This document shows positions 54,020 through 63,021 of a DNA stretch of 64,000 bases, one piece after another (the first letter of the stretch is position 1; each line of letters begins with the position of its first letter). Below the pieces are notes generated by a model that did no database searches, was not told the DNA's origin, and was given only the letters and a program-made list of their open reading frames with translations. Location of the stretch: positions 62,001 to 126,000 of the forward strand of contig NZ_JACJPV010000002.1 in NCBI RefSeq assembly GCF_014696225.1, given 5' to 3'. Position numbers and translations under genes: made by a program. Source of the stretch: Anabaena sp. FACHB-1237 (GTDB lineage: Bacteria; Cyanobacteriota; Cyanobacteriia; Cyanobacteriales; Nostocaceae).

Positions 54020-54697
54020 TCATTCATTATCCATGACCTCCAAGTTTTCTAAGGATATTGTCGCTGCTTGGGCTACGTTATCATGACTATCCTTTTGCAA
54101 GTATTTTAAGGCAGAAATACTTTTTGGTGTGGGTAAGTTGCCCAATGCTTCAGCTAAACGCTGTCTTACCAACCAATCTTCTGATTGTGCAAAACGGAGT
54201 ATACTTTCTACGGAGTCTATATCTTTAATTTCTCCTAGTGCAGAAATAGCAGCTTGTTGAATCACTATTTCTTCACTATCTAAGGCTTGTAGTAAGATAT
54301 CACGAGCGCGAGGATCCTTAATATTACCTAATGCTACCACAGCACTAAACCGAACTAACCAATCTGTATCTTCATAAAATGTTCGTGATAATATTTCTAC
54401 ACATCTAATATCTTCTAAATATCCTAAAGCACCAGCCGCATCAGCACGAATGCTATAATCTGGATCATTTTCTAAAATGTTCACAAGTATGGAATAGCAT
54501 TCTGGAGTTTTTTTAATTCCTAGTGCGAAAATGGCCATGGATCGTAATTGTAAAGATTCATCATTTAATACTTTTTTAATTAAAGGTAGGGCATTTTCAG
54601 CATCAACATCACGCAAACTAGCTAAGGCCAGCATCCGGTTACGTAAATTAGGGCTTTCTAACTCTCTAGCAATAATTTCTAAGTTGGGATTCGTCAT
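54020..54697 (-). CDS. HEAT-repeat protein, NblB-like
   Basis: A 225-residue all-helical protein of about six HEAT/PBS-lyase repeats (LRNRMLALASLRDVDAENAL; VRFSAVVALGNIKDPRARDI; IQQAAISALGEIKDIDSVE; VRQRLAEALGNLPTPKSISA). The size and repeat type fit NblB, a bilin-binding factor for phycobilisome degradation or chlorophyll handling, and more loosely the CpcE/CpcF lyase subunits. The adjacent cpcS-type gene on the same strand supports a phycobilisome role. NblB identity is inferred. Confidence 0.7.
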   Translation of the reverse strand: MTNPNLEIIARELESPNLRNRMLALASLRDVDAENALPLIKKVLNDESLQLRSMAIFALGIKKTPECYSILVNILENDPDYSIRADAAGALGYLEDIRCVEILSRTFYEDTDWLVRFSAVVALGNIKDPRARDILLQALDSEEIVIQQAAISALGEIKDIDSVESILRFAQSEDWLVRQRLAEALGNLPTPKSISALKYLQKDSHDNVAQAATISLENLEVMDNE

Positions 54698-54855
54698 GGT
54701 TTAATATATTAGGGAAAAGCAAAGTTTTGGGTATATTTAGCTAGAAAATCCATCAATATTTACAACACCTATTCCTATCACCTGTTAAACTGGAGAAAGC
54801 TGATAATCAAGCTCATAAACTTCATAGTTTTTAACAGCAATTTTGGGAGTGTGTA

Positions 54856-55074
54856 ATGTTTATTACTGAATTGTCGCCGCTATTCAAAGAATTTGTTCAC
54901 CATCCAGTATCATTTATGGGTGGGTTTGTGTCTGGTGTTCTCAGATTGAATTTAGCTGATGAACCTGTTAAAAGCTGGCTAAATCAAAAATCATGTTGTA
55001 CTCGTTCGGAAACTAATACAGCAGAAAATAGTAATAGTCAGTCTTCTGGACCACAACAAATCATGATTGATTAA
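54856..55074 (+). CDS. Small conserved cyanobacterial protein (UPF0426-like)
   Basis: A 72-residue protein. The core ELSPLFKEFVHHPVSFMGGF and VSGVLRLNLADEPVKSWL (residues ~4-42) resembles the UPF0426 family, shared by cyanobacteria and plastids. The tail (SQSSGPQQ) looks disordered, with two adjacent Cys residues. The family name is from memory and not certain. Its own promoter lies in the 158-bp gap before it. Function unknown. Confidence 0.65.
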   Translation: MFITELSPLFKEFVHHPVSFMGGFVSGVLRLNLADEPVKSWLNQKSCCTRSETNTAENSNSQSSGPQQIMID

Positions 55075-55144
55075 TTTTAACAGGAGTGAGCTATCAGCCA
55101 TCAGCTAAAAATAAAAGAACTGACTACTGGTGGCTGATAGCTCA

Positions 55145-55930
55145 CTACAACTGATTTAACATTTTATGAGTTTGGGGAATTACTCTAACCGACTTGACAA
55201 AGTCTTTCATTAATGCTTGCCATTGTAAAATTTGCTCTGGGGAGGGTGGTAGTATAGATGGCGAAGAACGTTCTAAGGGTGTAACAGGTTGTAAAAATAT
55301 GCTGATATTCGGAGATATACCCCCTACTAAACAAGAGGCACGCTTTAATTCTTCTATATCTGTATTCTGAGAAACAATTATTTTCACAAATACTTCTGTG
55401 TAAGATTGAAAACAAATTTGCAAAAACTGTTCATGTTCTGTCCAGTATGTTTCACCACTAACACTAGGTAACTTTAAATCCATGCCTACAGAGTCTAAAT
55501 AAGGGAGAATAAGCTGTAACTCTTTGGGACGATGGCCACCAGTCTCTAAGTAAATGGGAAGTGGAATGAGCGATCGCAATTGTGGTAAAAATTGTTGCAG
55601 GAACCCTACATGAAGCAAAGGCTCTCCACCAGTTAAACTGATGCTATCGTGAAGAAAAGATAAGTTTTGCCTATTGATCCATCTAAGCAAATCCTGTAAT
55701 TTAACAGGATTAGAGTGAATTTCAAAATCTCTGAGTCCTGGAGAACGCTCAATTTTACAAGTAGGAGGTGTATTCCAGGTATGCATACTATCACAAAAGG
55801 AACATCGCAAATCACAAATAGCAAAGCGAATAAAAATTTGCCTGGTTCCCACATTCATACCCTCACCTTGAATGGCAGAAAAAACTTCAATCAGTCGTGC
55901 GGTAGAGTCAATTGTATCTTTAGTAATCAT
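55145..55930 (-). CDS. queE: 7-carboxy-7-deazaguanine synthase
   Basis: A 261-residue radical SAM enzyme making the 7-deazaguanine ring precursor of queuosine. AIQGEGMNVGTRQIFIRFAI precedes the cluster motif CDLRCSFC (C-x3-C-x2-C), followed by LTGGEPLLH (SAM-binding) and LETGGHR. QueE homologues bind 6-carboxytetrahydropterin, S-adenosylmethionine and a metal ion. ATG 55930 is chosen because the upstream extension is read through tandem GGGAATA repeats. Other queuosine genes are not near. Confidence 0.9.
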   Translation of the reverse strand: MITKDTIDSTARLIEVFSAIQGEGMNVGTRQIFIRFAICDLRCSFCDSMHTWNTPPTCKIERSPGLRDFEIHSNPVKLQDLLRWINRQNLSFLHDSISLTGGEPLLHVGFLQQFLPQLRSLIPLPIYLETGGHRPKELQLILPYLDSVGMDLKLPSVSGETYWTEHEQFLQICFQSYTEVFVKIIVSQNTDIEELKRASCLVGGISPNISIFLQPVTPLERSSPSILPPSPEQILQWQALMKDFVKSVRVIPQTHKMLNQL

Positions 55931-56249
55931 AATGATGATATGGCAAAAAATAGGGAATAGGGAATAGGGAATAGGTGGCACATTTGAAAGTATCAAAAAT
56001 GTGTGTTTATTTAGCTAAATTTTGGATCTCTTTCAATTCCGTAGGGTTTTAAGACAGCAAACAAAAAAAATAAGAAAAAATAAAGTTTTTGTCAACGCTG
56101 CTTAAGAAGTGCTTCTATTATGAAGTTTTACTAGTGATCTTGTTACTTATTCCTAAAAATTAGATAAGTTGTACTTGATCATACAGATTTAACATAGACT
56201 TAATTGTTTTGTTAAGAAAAAATCACCAGAAAATAGATTAAATCAAAAA
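55931..56249. other. Divergent intergenic region
   Basis: Starts with GGGAATA tandem repeats (55951-55972), common noise in cyanobacterial intergenic DNA. The rest is AT-rich and holds promoters of queE and the STAS-glycosyltransferase gene. No gene seen. Confidence 0.45.
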
Positions 56250-57314
56250 ATGGCAACTAAAGTGCAAAGCCTGATGAGTAGCCAACCAGTACCAGCAGAA
56301 TTTCCCATTGTTTATCTAGAAGGTGTGGCCATAGTGCATATACCAACTAGATTAAGCGTAATTGAAGGTGTAGCCTTTAAGCAAACCTGTCAAAATTTAA
56401 TTGCAGGAGATTCACAGCTAAAAAAAATTATCATAGACTTCCAACAGACCACCTTTATGGATAGTAGTGGTTTGGGATCTTTAGTGAGTAACTTTAAAAA
56501 CTGTCAAGGGCGGGGAATTAGTTTGATCTTACGTCATGTTACTCCTCAAGTAATGGCAGTGTTAAATTTAACAGGATTAGATCAAGTATTTACCATTGAA
56601 CCTTTAACAAATCCAGTATCAGGAGAAATAAATGAGAGTATAGATACAAGTGAGAATAGTACCAGTAAGAATAGTATAAGGAAAGTAGACCCACTGCCGG
56701 AAACTCACCCTTCTATAGCATCTTGGACTAAAAGAGTTATTGATATTGTCGGTTCAATAGTGGGTTTAATTCTTACCTCTATTTTGTTTATTCCTATAGC
56801 GATCGCCATCAAAATAGACGATCCTGGTCCAATTTTCTTTAAACAAATTCGCTGCGGTTGGATGGGTAAGCGTTTTTATATTTGGAAGTTTCGCTCTATG
56901 TGCGTAGATGCAGAAGCCAAAAAATCCCAAATAGAGAACCAAGTACAAGGAGCGTTTTTTAAGAATGATCGAGATCCCCGCATAACCAAAGTAGGGAATT
57001 TTTTACGCCGGACTAGTTTAGACGAACTACCACAATTTTGGAATGTCTTGAAAGGAGAAATGAGTTTAGTGGGAACCAGACCACCCACACCCGACGAAGT
57101 AGAACGTTATGAAGTACCAGAATGGCAACGTTTAGACGTAAAACCGGGAATGACAGGTCAATGGCAGGTTAAGGGGCGTTCTAAAGTGCGTAGTTTTGAG
57201 GATGTAATTCGTTTAGACTTGCAGTATCAAAAGAATTGGAGTTTAATGTATGATATAGAGCTAATTTTGAGAACCATAGCTATTTTGTTTAATAAAAATA
57301 GTGGTGCAGTATAG
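56250..57314 (+). CDS. STAS domain fused to a polyprenyl-phosphate sugar phosphotransferase
   Basis: A 354-residue fusion. Residues ~18-120 form a STAS (anti-sigma antagonist) domain with the phosphorylatable motif DSSGLGSL (Asp71, Ser72, Ser73). After a Ser/Thr/Asn-rich linker (residues ~125-155) comes a bacterial sugar transferase: membrane helix at ~163-188 (IDIVGSIVGLILTSILFIPI), DDPGPIFFKQIRCG, WKFRSMCVDAE, and the catalytic DELPQFWNVLKGEMSLVGTR plus GMTGQWQVKGRS. Such enzymes load the first sugar phosphate on undecaprenyl phosphate for exopolysaccharide or heterocyst envelope polysaccharide. The STAS part suggests control by a kinase/phosphatase partner switch. No other polysaccharide gene is adjacent. 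Confidence 0.87.
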   Translation: MATKVQSLMSSQPVPAEFPIVYLEGVAIVHIPTRLSVIEGVAFKQTCQNLIAGDSQLKKIIIDFQQTTFMDSSGLGSLVSNFKNCQGRGISLILRHVTPQVMAVLNLTGLDQVFTIEPLTNPVSGEINESIDTSENSTSKNSIRKVDPLPETHPSIASWTKRVIDIVGSIVGLILTSILFIPIAIAIKIDDPGPIFFKQIRCGWMGKRFYIWKFRSMCVDAEAKKSQIENQVQGAFFKNDRDPRITKVGNFLRRTSLDELPQFWNVLKGEMSLVGTRPPTPDEVERYEVPEWQRLDVKPGMTGQWQVKGRSKVRSFEDVIRLDLQYQKNWSLMYDIELILRTIAILFNKNSGAV

Positions 57315-57695
57315 CAGCAGTCAGCAGATCCAGGAGTCAGGAGGAGATGTAAAAATTTCTTTGGTCACTTGACCACAAAAGTGCAAGGCTTCGCCGTGAG
57401 GGTCAGCCGAACGGTTTTTGAGGCTATAGATGCCATATCTTTGCACTTTATTTTTGTATCAAGGTTTTTTATTCAGCAAACCCTAGTTATCTGATTCTAC
57501 AGGTAGGGGTTTAGCAGTGCTAGGGTTTTTCGTGATTTTGGAAAAGTCCAAACCCAAGCGGTGTTTAGTATATTTAATCCCTAGTACCGCAGAGCGGAAG
57601 TCATGCATTCAAAACTAACATAACACAGTATAGGCTTTTGGACAATTTAAAATGGTTGGTTTATTTACGCCAAGCTGTACTAGCATAATTTTATT

Positions 57696-57838
57696 AGGAC
57701 TTACGCAAGTGTCACAACAAAAATCTTTTATACGGTGTGGTTCGACAAGCTCACCAACCGTGTCAAACGGTATACCTGCAAATAAACAGGTTGTTGATAT
57801 CTGACGCACCCTACCAATGTTCCAATTGCGTAAGTCCT
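57696..57838. mobile_element. Best copy of the AGGACTTACGCAA element (143 bp)
   Basis: Perfect 13-bp terminal inverted repeats, AGGACTTACGCAA and TTGCGTAAGTCCT. Inside are GGTGTGGTTCGACAAGCTCA and ATATCTGACGCACCCTACC, strings shared with the other copies. Non-coding. Confidence 0.8.
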
Positions 57839-57870
57839 GTTTATGTAATTGTCAATTATCAATTTGTAAG

Positions 57871-57974
57871 TAAGCTAATGTGCAGCACTCACTGTATAAT
57901 TAAAAAACCTGAAGTTACAGTAGCACAAGCATCTTGCTTGTATTAATTATTCAAGTTAAAGGCACAACAGCTTA
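57871..57974 (+). mobile_element. 104-bp TA-flanked MITE, copy 10
   Basis: Full-length copy (GTAAGTAAGCTAATG; CAGCTTATTCAGC) 32 bp after the preceding element. Confidence 0.88.
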
Positions 57975-58319
57975 TTCAGCTATCACTAGCCAAGCAATTC
58001 AGTCAGAAATTTTAATTTTACAGAATATTATTTGCCTCGGTTTCTTTTAATTCTTTGTCTTTCAAGATTTCATGTACATAGCTGATGAATTAAAATGCTT
58101 ACATCAGTTTTTAATTTATCCTCACAAGATCCTCAAATTTTTGATTTATAAGAAGATTGTAGTCTCAAAACTAGGGGAGAAAATTGAATCACAAATTTAA
58201 CCAAAGTTTGGTATTTACAAAACTTTACACCAAAGCGAAATTTCAGAGAAATTCAAACTTAGTAATTTTTCAAAAGCCAGCAATAGAAAACAAAACGCAC
58301 GCATAGAGGTATCTAACTC

Positions 58320-58823
58320 ATGTTTAATAAAATTCTAGTGGCCTTGGATCGATCAAATATGGCAAATCAGGTTTTTAAGCAATCCTTGTCCTTAGCAAAA
58401 TTAACATCTGCTAATTTAATGTTAGTTCATGTATTATCACCTGAAGAAGAAGGTAGTCCAGAGGCTTTAATTTTTCCCAATATTGACTATTATCCAGGAT
58501 GGAATGAACAAAGTTTTCGATTATACCAGGAAAATTGGGAAAAATTTAAAACTCAAGGTTTAGAAATGTTACAAAGTTACAGTAGCCAAGCCAATACTAT
58601 CGGGGTTAATACGGAATTTTCCCAAAGCACAGGTAATCCCGGAAAGGTAATTTGTGAAATAGCCAGGGTTTGGAATGCTGATCTAATTATCATGGGCAGA
58701 CGGGGACTTTCAGGTTTAACAGAATTGTTTCTCGGCAGTATCAGTAATTATGTGCTACATCATGCCCCATGTTCAGTACATATTATACATTTACCTGTAT
58801 CAGTAGAATCTTCTATAGAATAG
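58320..58823 (+). CDS. Universal stress protein (UspA family)
   Basis: A 167-residue USP domain protein. The N-terminal strand FNKILVALDRSNMANQVFKQ and the C-terminal nucleotide motif GRRGLSGLTELFLGSISNYV (G-x2-G-x9-G-S) indicate an ATP-binding member. The SPEEEGSPEALIFPNIDYYP insert is typical of cyanobacterial USPs. Its stop is only 23 bases before the hoxE start, so it may lie at the head of the hox transcript; a functional link is not known. Confidence 0.9.
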   Translation: MFNKILVALDRSNMANQVFKQSLSLAKLTSANLMLVHVLSPEEEGSPEALIFPNIDYYPGWNEQSFRLYQENWEKFKTQGLEMLQSYSSQANTIGVNTEFSQSTGNPGKVICEIARVWNADLIIMGRRGLSGLTELFLGSISNYVLHHAPCSVHIIHLPVSVESSIE

Positions 58824-58846
58824 CGTATTACAAAGGATTATAAATA

Positions 58847-59359
58847 ATGAAAACTTCTGTCTCCGGGACTGAAACTCATCCTAGTGGAGATAAACGTTTA
58901 AAAATGTTGGATGCAACTATTAAACGTCATCAATATCAACAGGATGCCCTAATTGAAATTCTCCATCGAGCTTCCGAATTATTTGGATATTTAGAGTTAG
59001 ATTTGTTACTTTATATTGCCCATAGTTTAAAATTACCACCTAGTCGGGTATATGGGGTAGCAACCTTTTATCACTTATTTTCTCTAGCTCCCAAAGGTAA
59101 ACATAGTTGTGTGGTTTGTACTGGTACTGCTTGTTATGTTAAAGGAGCGCAGCAAATTTTAAACAGTTTAGAAGATGTTACACATATTCGCGCTGGAGAA
59201 ACTACTGCCGATGGTGAAATTTCTTTGATGACAGCGAGATGTTTAGGAGCGTGTGGTATTGCACCAGCGGTAGTTTTTGATGGTGTAGTTTTAGGTGCAC
59301 AAACCTTAGAATCAGTATGTAAGCAAGTGGGACAATGGCAAAACAATGGAACTAAATGA
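58847..59359 (+). CDS. hoxE: Bidirectional [NiFe] hydrogenase diaphorase subunit HoxE
   Basis: A 170-residue NuoE-like thioredoxin-fold subunit with a [2Fe-2S] cluster: Cys ligands in [11 protein letters not shown] and [10 protein letters not shown]. It helps HoxFU pass electrons between NAD(P)H or ferredoxin and the HoxYH hydrogenase. AAGGA precedes the ATG at proper distance. Its last codons overlap the hoxF start by 14 bases (ATG at 59346, TGA at 59357), indicating translational coupling. Confidence 0.96.
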   Translation: MKTSVSGTETHPSGDKRLKMLDATIKRHQYQQDALIEILHRASELFGYLELDLLLYIAHSLKLPPSRVYGVATFYHLFSLAPKGKHSCVVCTGTACYVKGAQQILNSLEDVTHIRAGETTADGEISLMTARCLGACGIAPAVVFDGVVLGAQTLESVCKQVGQWQNNGTK

Positions 59360-60947
59360 ACTATTAGAAATCGCTAAAGCAGAACATTCTCAAGCTAAAC
59401 CTATCCAAATTCGCTGTTGTACGGCTGCGGGTTGTCTCTCGTCTCACTCGCAAGAGGTTAAGGATAATTTAGAGGCTTCTGTCAAAGCTGCCGGTCTGGA
59501 AGGACAAGTACAGGTTTATGGCGTGGGTTGTATGCGTTTGTGTTGTCAAGGACCTTTAGTAGAAGTAGAAAATTTAGAAAATCCCGCAGAAACAAAATTG
59601 TATGAAAAAGTTACTCCCCAGGATGCTGTAAAAATCGTTGCTGAAGTGGAAGGGGAGGAAACGGATTTACAAAAAGGGGACTTGCATCAGCCCTTTTTTG
59701 CTGGTCAATTACCCATTGTGTTAGAAAATAGCGGTAAGGTTGACCCAGAACGAATACAGTCGTATATTGCTGCCAAAGGGTATCAAGGACTTTATCAAGT
59801 ATTGCGAGAAAAACAACCTGCGGAAGTTATAGAAACCATAAATAAGAGTGGTTTAAGAGGTAGAGGAGGAGCGGGATATCCTACGGGATTAAAATGGAGC
59901 ACGGTGGCAAAATCCAAAGGTGATAAAAAGTTTGTCATCTGTAATGCTGATGAAGGTGATCCTGGTGCATTTATGGATCGCAGTGTATTAGAAAGTGATC
60001 CCCATCGGGTCTTAGAAGGGATGGCGATCGCTGCCTATGCCATTGGTGCAAGTCAAGGTTATATCTATGTTAGAGCCGAATATCCCACTGCTATTAAACG
60101 CCTAGAAATTGCTATCCGTCAAGCCCAAAGGTTGGGAGTGCTAGGAACAAAAATCTTTGATTCTCCCTTTGATTTTAAAGTAGAAATCCGTATTGGTGCG
60201 GGTGCGTATGTTTGTGGAGAAGAAACAGCACTAATGGCTTCCATAGAAGGTAAACGTGGTGTTCCTCATCCCCGTCCACCTTATCCAGCAGAATCAGGTT
60301 TATGGGGCTATCCCACCTTAATTAACAACGTAGAAACCTTTGCCAATATTGCCCCTATTATCCGTAAAGGTGCGGATTGGTTTGCAGGAATTGGCACAGC
60401 TAAAAGTAAAGGTACAAAAGTTTTTGCCTTAGCTGGTAATATTCGGAACACAGGATTAATTGAAGTACCAATGGGGACAACATTACAGCAAATTGTGGAG
60501 GAAATGGGCGGAGGTGTCCCAGGAGGAGGTATTGCTAAAGCCGTACAAACTGGTGGACCGTCTGGGGGATGTATTCCCGCATCAGCTTTTAGTACACCTG
60601 TAGATTATGAATCCTTATCTGCATTAGGATCAATGATGGGATCAGGAGGAATGATTGTCATGGATCAAAGCACAAGCATGGTTGATGTGGCACGTTTCTT
60701 TATGGAATTTTGCATGGATGAGTCTTGTGGTAAGTGTATTCCCTGTCGTGTGGGAACAGTACAGTTACATGATTTACTCACAAAAATCAGCAAAGGGGAA
60801 GCAAGTCAGGCTGATCTAAACTTATTAGAGGAATTGTGTGATGTTGTAAAATTCACAAGTCTGTGTGGTTTAGGACAATCTGCACCTAATCCTGTATTTA
60901 GCACATTGCGATATTTCCGAGAGGAGTATTTAGCATTAGTGAAGTGA
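59346..60947 (+). CDS. hoxF: Hydrogenase diaphorase subunit HoxF
   Basis: A 533-residue NuoF-like flavoprotein. The N-terminal ~100 residues are a thioredoxin-like [2Fe-2S] domain ([25 protein letters not shown]). The NADH/FMN domain shows [16 protein letters not shown] and [14 protein letters not shown], and the C-terminal [4Fe-4S] ligands are [10 protein letters not shown] with the fourth Cys in SLCGLGQ. It oxidises or reduces NAD(P)(H). A 104-bp MITE lies between its stop and hoxU. Confidence 0.97.
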   Translation: MELNELLEIAKAEHSQAKPIQIRCCTAAGCLSSHSQEVKDNLEASVKAAGLEGQVQVYGVGCMRLCCQGPLVEVENLENPAETKLYEKVTPQDAVKIVAEVEGEETDLQKGDLHQPFFAGQLPIVLENSGKVDPERIQSYIAAKGYQGLYQVLREKQPAEVIETINKSGLRGRGGAGYPTGLKWSTVAKSKGDKKFVICNADEGDPGAFMDRSVLESDPHRVLEGMAIAAYAIGASQGYIYVRAEYPTAIKRLEIAIRQAQRLGVLGTKIFDSPFDFKVEIRIGAGAYVCGEETALMASIEGKRGVPHPRPPYPAESGLWGYPTLINNVETFANIAPIIRKGADWFAGIGTAKSKGTKVFALAGNIRNTGLIEVPMGTTLQQIVEEMGGGVPGGGIAKAVQTGGPSGGCIPASAFSTPVDYESLSALGSMMGSGGMIVMDQSTSMVDVARFFMEFCMDESCGKCIPCRVGTVQLHDLLTKISKGEASQADLNLLEELCDVVKFTSLCGLGQSAPNPVFSTLRYFREEYLALVK

Positions 60948-60958
60948 TAGGGAACAGA

Positions 60959-61062
60959 TAAGCTAATGTGCAGCACTCACTGTATAATTAAAAAACCTGA
61001 AGTTACAGTAGCACAAGCATCTTGCTTGTATTAATTATTCAAGTTAAAGGCACAACAGCTTA
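60959..61062 (+). mobile_element. 104-bp TA-flanked MITE, copy 11, inside the hox operon
   Basis: Full-length copy 12 bases after the hoxF stop (GGAACAGATAAGCTAATG; CAGCTTAACAGGTGACAG), 58 bases before the hoxU ATG. Removing one TA plus the element restores a plausible GGAACAGATAACAGGTGACA. Confidence 0.9.
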
Positions 61063-61120
61063 ACAGGTGACAGTAATAAAAGGAATCTTCCACTTATCAA
61101 TCACCAATTACCAAATTATT

Positions 61121-61837
61121 ATGACTGTAAAAACTTTAACGATCAATGGTGAATTAATCAGCGCCCGCGAGGATGAAACATTATTAGAAGCGGCAAAAGA
61201 AGCGGGTATTCATATACCCACATTATGCCATTTAGATGGTGTGGGAGATGTGGGAGCTTGTCGTTTATGCTTGGTAGAAATAGCAGGAAATAATCGTTTA
61301 TTGCCAGCTTGTGTTACCAAAGTTGCCGAAGGAATGGAGGTAAATACAAATAGCGATCGCTTACAAAAATACCGTCGGACAATTATTGAAATGTTATTTG
61401 CTGAAGGTAATCATATTTGTTCCGTTTGTGTTGCTAATGGTAACTGTGAATTGCAGGATTTAGCAATAGAATTAGGTATGGATCATGTAAGATTAGAATA
61501 TCAAAATCCCCAACGTTTTGTAGATACTTCTCATGATAGTTTTGGCATTGATCACAATCGTTGTGTATTATGTACTCGCTGCATTAGAGTATGTGATGAA
61601 ATCGAAGGCGCACATACTTGGGATATGGCAGGAAGAGGTACAAAATCTCATGTAATTACCGACTTAAATCAGCCTTGGGGAACTTCTCAAACCTGTACTT
61701 CCTGTGGTAAATGTGTTAATGCTTGTCCCACTGGTGCAATTTTCTATCAAGGTTCTAGTGTGGGAGAAATGAAGCATGATCGCAGTAAAATCGAATTTTT
61801 AGTAAATGCGAGAGAGAAGAAACAATGGAACTTTTAA
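61121..61837 (+). CDS. hoxU: Hydrogenase diaphorase subunit HoxU
   Basis: A 238-residue iron-sulfur subunit. N-terminal [2Fe-2S] ferredoxin domain ([15 protein letters not shown], then ACVTK), the His/Cys [4Fe-4S] site ([15 protein letters not shown]) and two ferredoxin-type [4Fe-4S] motifs ([28 protein letters not shown]). It wires HoxF to HoxY. ATG 61121 ([14 protein letters not shown]) is the family start; an upstream in-frame start at 61067 would reach the MITE edge. The SD is weak. Confidence 0.96.
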   Translation: MTVKTLTINGELISAREDETLLEAAKEAGIHIPTLCHLDGVGDVGACRLCLVEIAGNNRLLPACVTKVAEGMEVNTNSDRLQKYRRTIIEMLFAEGNHICSVCVANGNCELQDLAIELGMDHVRLEYQNPQRFVDTSHDSFGIDHNRCVLCTRCIRVCDEIEGAHTWDMAGRGTKSHVITDLNQPWGTSQTCTSCGKCVNACPTGAIFYQGSSVGEMKHDRSKIEFLVNAREKKQWNF

Positions 61838-61889
61838 AAGTTAATTCTTTGGTGAATTATTCCCTAATTTGAGGAGGTAAATTTATTTA

Positions 61890-62429
61890 ATGTTAATTTT
61901 CCTTGGAAAAATATGGCGCAGTTTATCAATAGTCCTGTTGATAATATTCATAACATTTACATTCCTGAGTTTAGAAAGTCTCACATCTGAAAATGCTATT
62001 GCTGCTCTCACTCAAATAGAACAAACATCAGGAGAAGTTCTTTATCGCTCACAGGTAAAATTAGATGACAACTTGGGTAAAGTTTGGCAAGTAATTTTAT
62101 TTAAACAAAGCTATCCAGGGGCAATATCTAATATTAATCTCCGTTTAGTAGGGTTTCCTGGTTCTGTGGAATTAATTCATCCGCAATCGTTAAGAATTAC
62201 TACCAATACAGGTAAAATATGGAATGCTAATGATATATTTTTAGATGAAGCACCAGCACCTACAATTGGTCAATATGATTTCACTGAAATATTGCCCCAA
62301 TTACCACTAGAATCTTTAAATCTATCTATAACTTTACCTGGTACAAAATTCGTTAATATCTCAGTTCCTGTTCATGTCGTCAAAGAGTGGAAATCAATAA
62401 CTAATAAGGGTAAAAATGTCCAAGATTAA
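61890..62429 (+). CDS. DUF3122 protein embedded in the hox operon
   Basis: A 179-residue protein that looks like the cyanobacterial DUF3122 family. A hydrophobic N-terminus (SIVLLIIFITFTFLSLESL) acts as signal or anchor; the rest is a small beta domain (SGEVLYRSQVKLDDNLGKVW; NINLRLVGFPGSVELIHPQS). GAGGAGGT before the ATG is a strong SD. Its last codons overlap hoxY by 14 bases. An open frame at the same place between hoxU and hoxY is known in Anabaena hox clusters (orf3). Its function is unknown; the coupling suggests dosage tied to HoxY. Confidence 0.78.
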   Translation: MLIFLGKIWRSLSIVLLIIFITFTFLSLESLTSENAIAALTQIEQTSGEVLYRSQVKLDDNLGKVWQVILFKQSYPGAISNINLRLVGFPGSVELIHPQSLRITTNTGKIWNANDIFLDEAPAPTIGQYDFTEILPQLPLESLNLSITLPGTKFVNISVPVHVVKEWKSITNKGKNVQD

Positions 62430-62961
62430 ATTAGCAACAGTTTGGTTAGGTGGATGTTCTGGCTGTCATATGTCATTCTTAGATTTAGATGAATGGTTGA
62501 TAGACTTAGCCGCCCACGTTGATGTAGTTTATAGTCCCATTGCTGATATTAAAGAATATCCAGAAAATGTAGATGTAGTATTAGTTGAAGGAGCGATCGC
62601 CAACGAAGAACATTTAGAATTAATTCACACCATTAGAAAACGCACAAAAACCATAATTTCTTTTGGAGATTGTGCTGTAACTGGTAACGTTACCGCCATG
62701 AGAAACCCCACAGGAAACGCCGATGTGAGCTTACAATTAGCCTATATTCATGGCGCAGATATTAACCAACAAATTCCCTATGAACCCGGTATAGTTCCCC
62801 CATTACTGGATAGAGTCGTACCCGTTCATCGTATAGTACCAGTTGATATTTATCTTCCTGGTTGTCCACCTTCTGCCCCTCGTATTCGCGCCACCATAGA
62901 ACCTTTATTAAAGGGTGAAATGCCAGAAATGGTAGGACGAAGAATGATTAAATTTGGGTAA
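62416..62961 (+). CDS. hoxY: Bidirectional [NiFe] hydrogenase small subunit HoxY
   Basis: A 181-residue small subunit carrying the proximal [4Fe-4S] cluster. LGGCSGCHMSFLDLDEWLID holds the first two Cys, FGDCAVTG the third and LPGCPPSAPRI the fourth. It has no Tat signal, as expected for a cytoplasmic enzyme. Its start overlaps the DUF3122 stop; the CBS-CP12 gene follows at 61 bases. Confidence 0.96.
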   Translation: MSKIKLATVWLGGCSGCHMSFLDLDEWLIDLAAHVDVVYSPIADIKEYPENVDVVLVEGAIANEEHLELIHTIRKRTKTIISFGDCAVTGNVTAMRNPTGNADVSLQLAYIHGADINQQIPYEPGIVPPLLDRVVPVHRIVPVDIYLPGCPPSAPRIRATIEPLLKGEMPEMVGRRMIKFG

Positions 62962-63021
62962 CTAGTGATTGGTAATTGATAGTTGATAATTACTGACTCT
63001 TGACTTATTTAGAGGTAAATT

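Larger units (their letters stand above)
57315..58319. other. One-kilobase non-coding region with two MITEs
   Basis: No gene supported. Contents: a partial GGGGTTTAGCAGTGCTA hairpin near 57507, an AGGACTTACGCAA element at 57696-57838, a 104-bp element at 57871-57974, and about 345 bp of AT-rich DNA before usp that must hold the promoter of usp and perhaps of the hox genes. Confidence 0.5.

Noticed and set aside
57341..57640. Possible tRNA or small RNA in the gap after the STAS-glycosyltransferase gene
   Set aside because: No cloverleaf, no T-loop GTTCGA-type arm and no CCA-proximal stem could be found.
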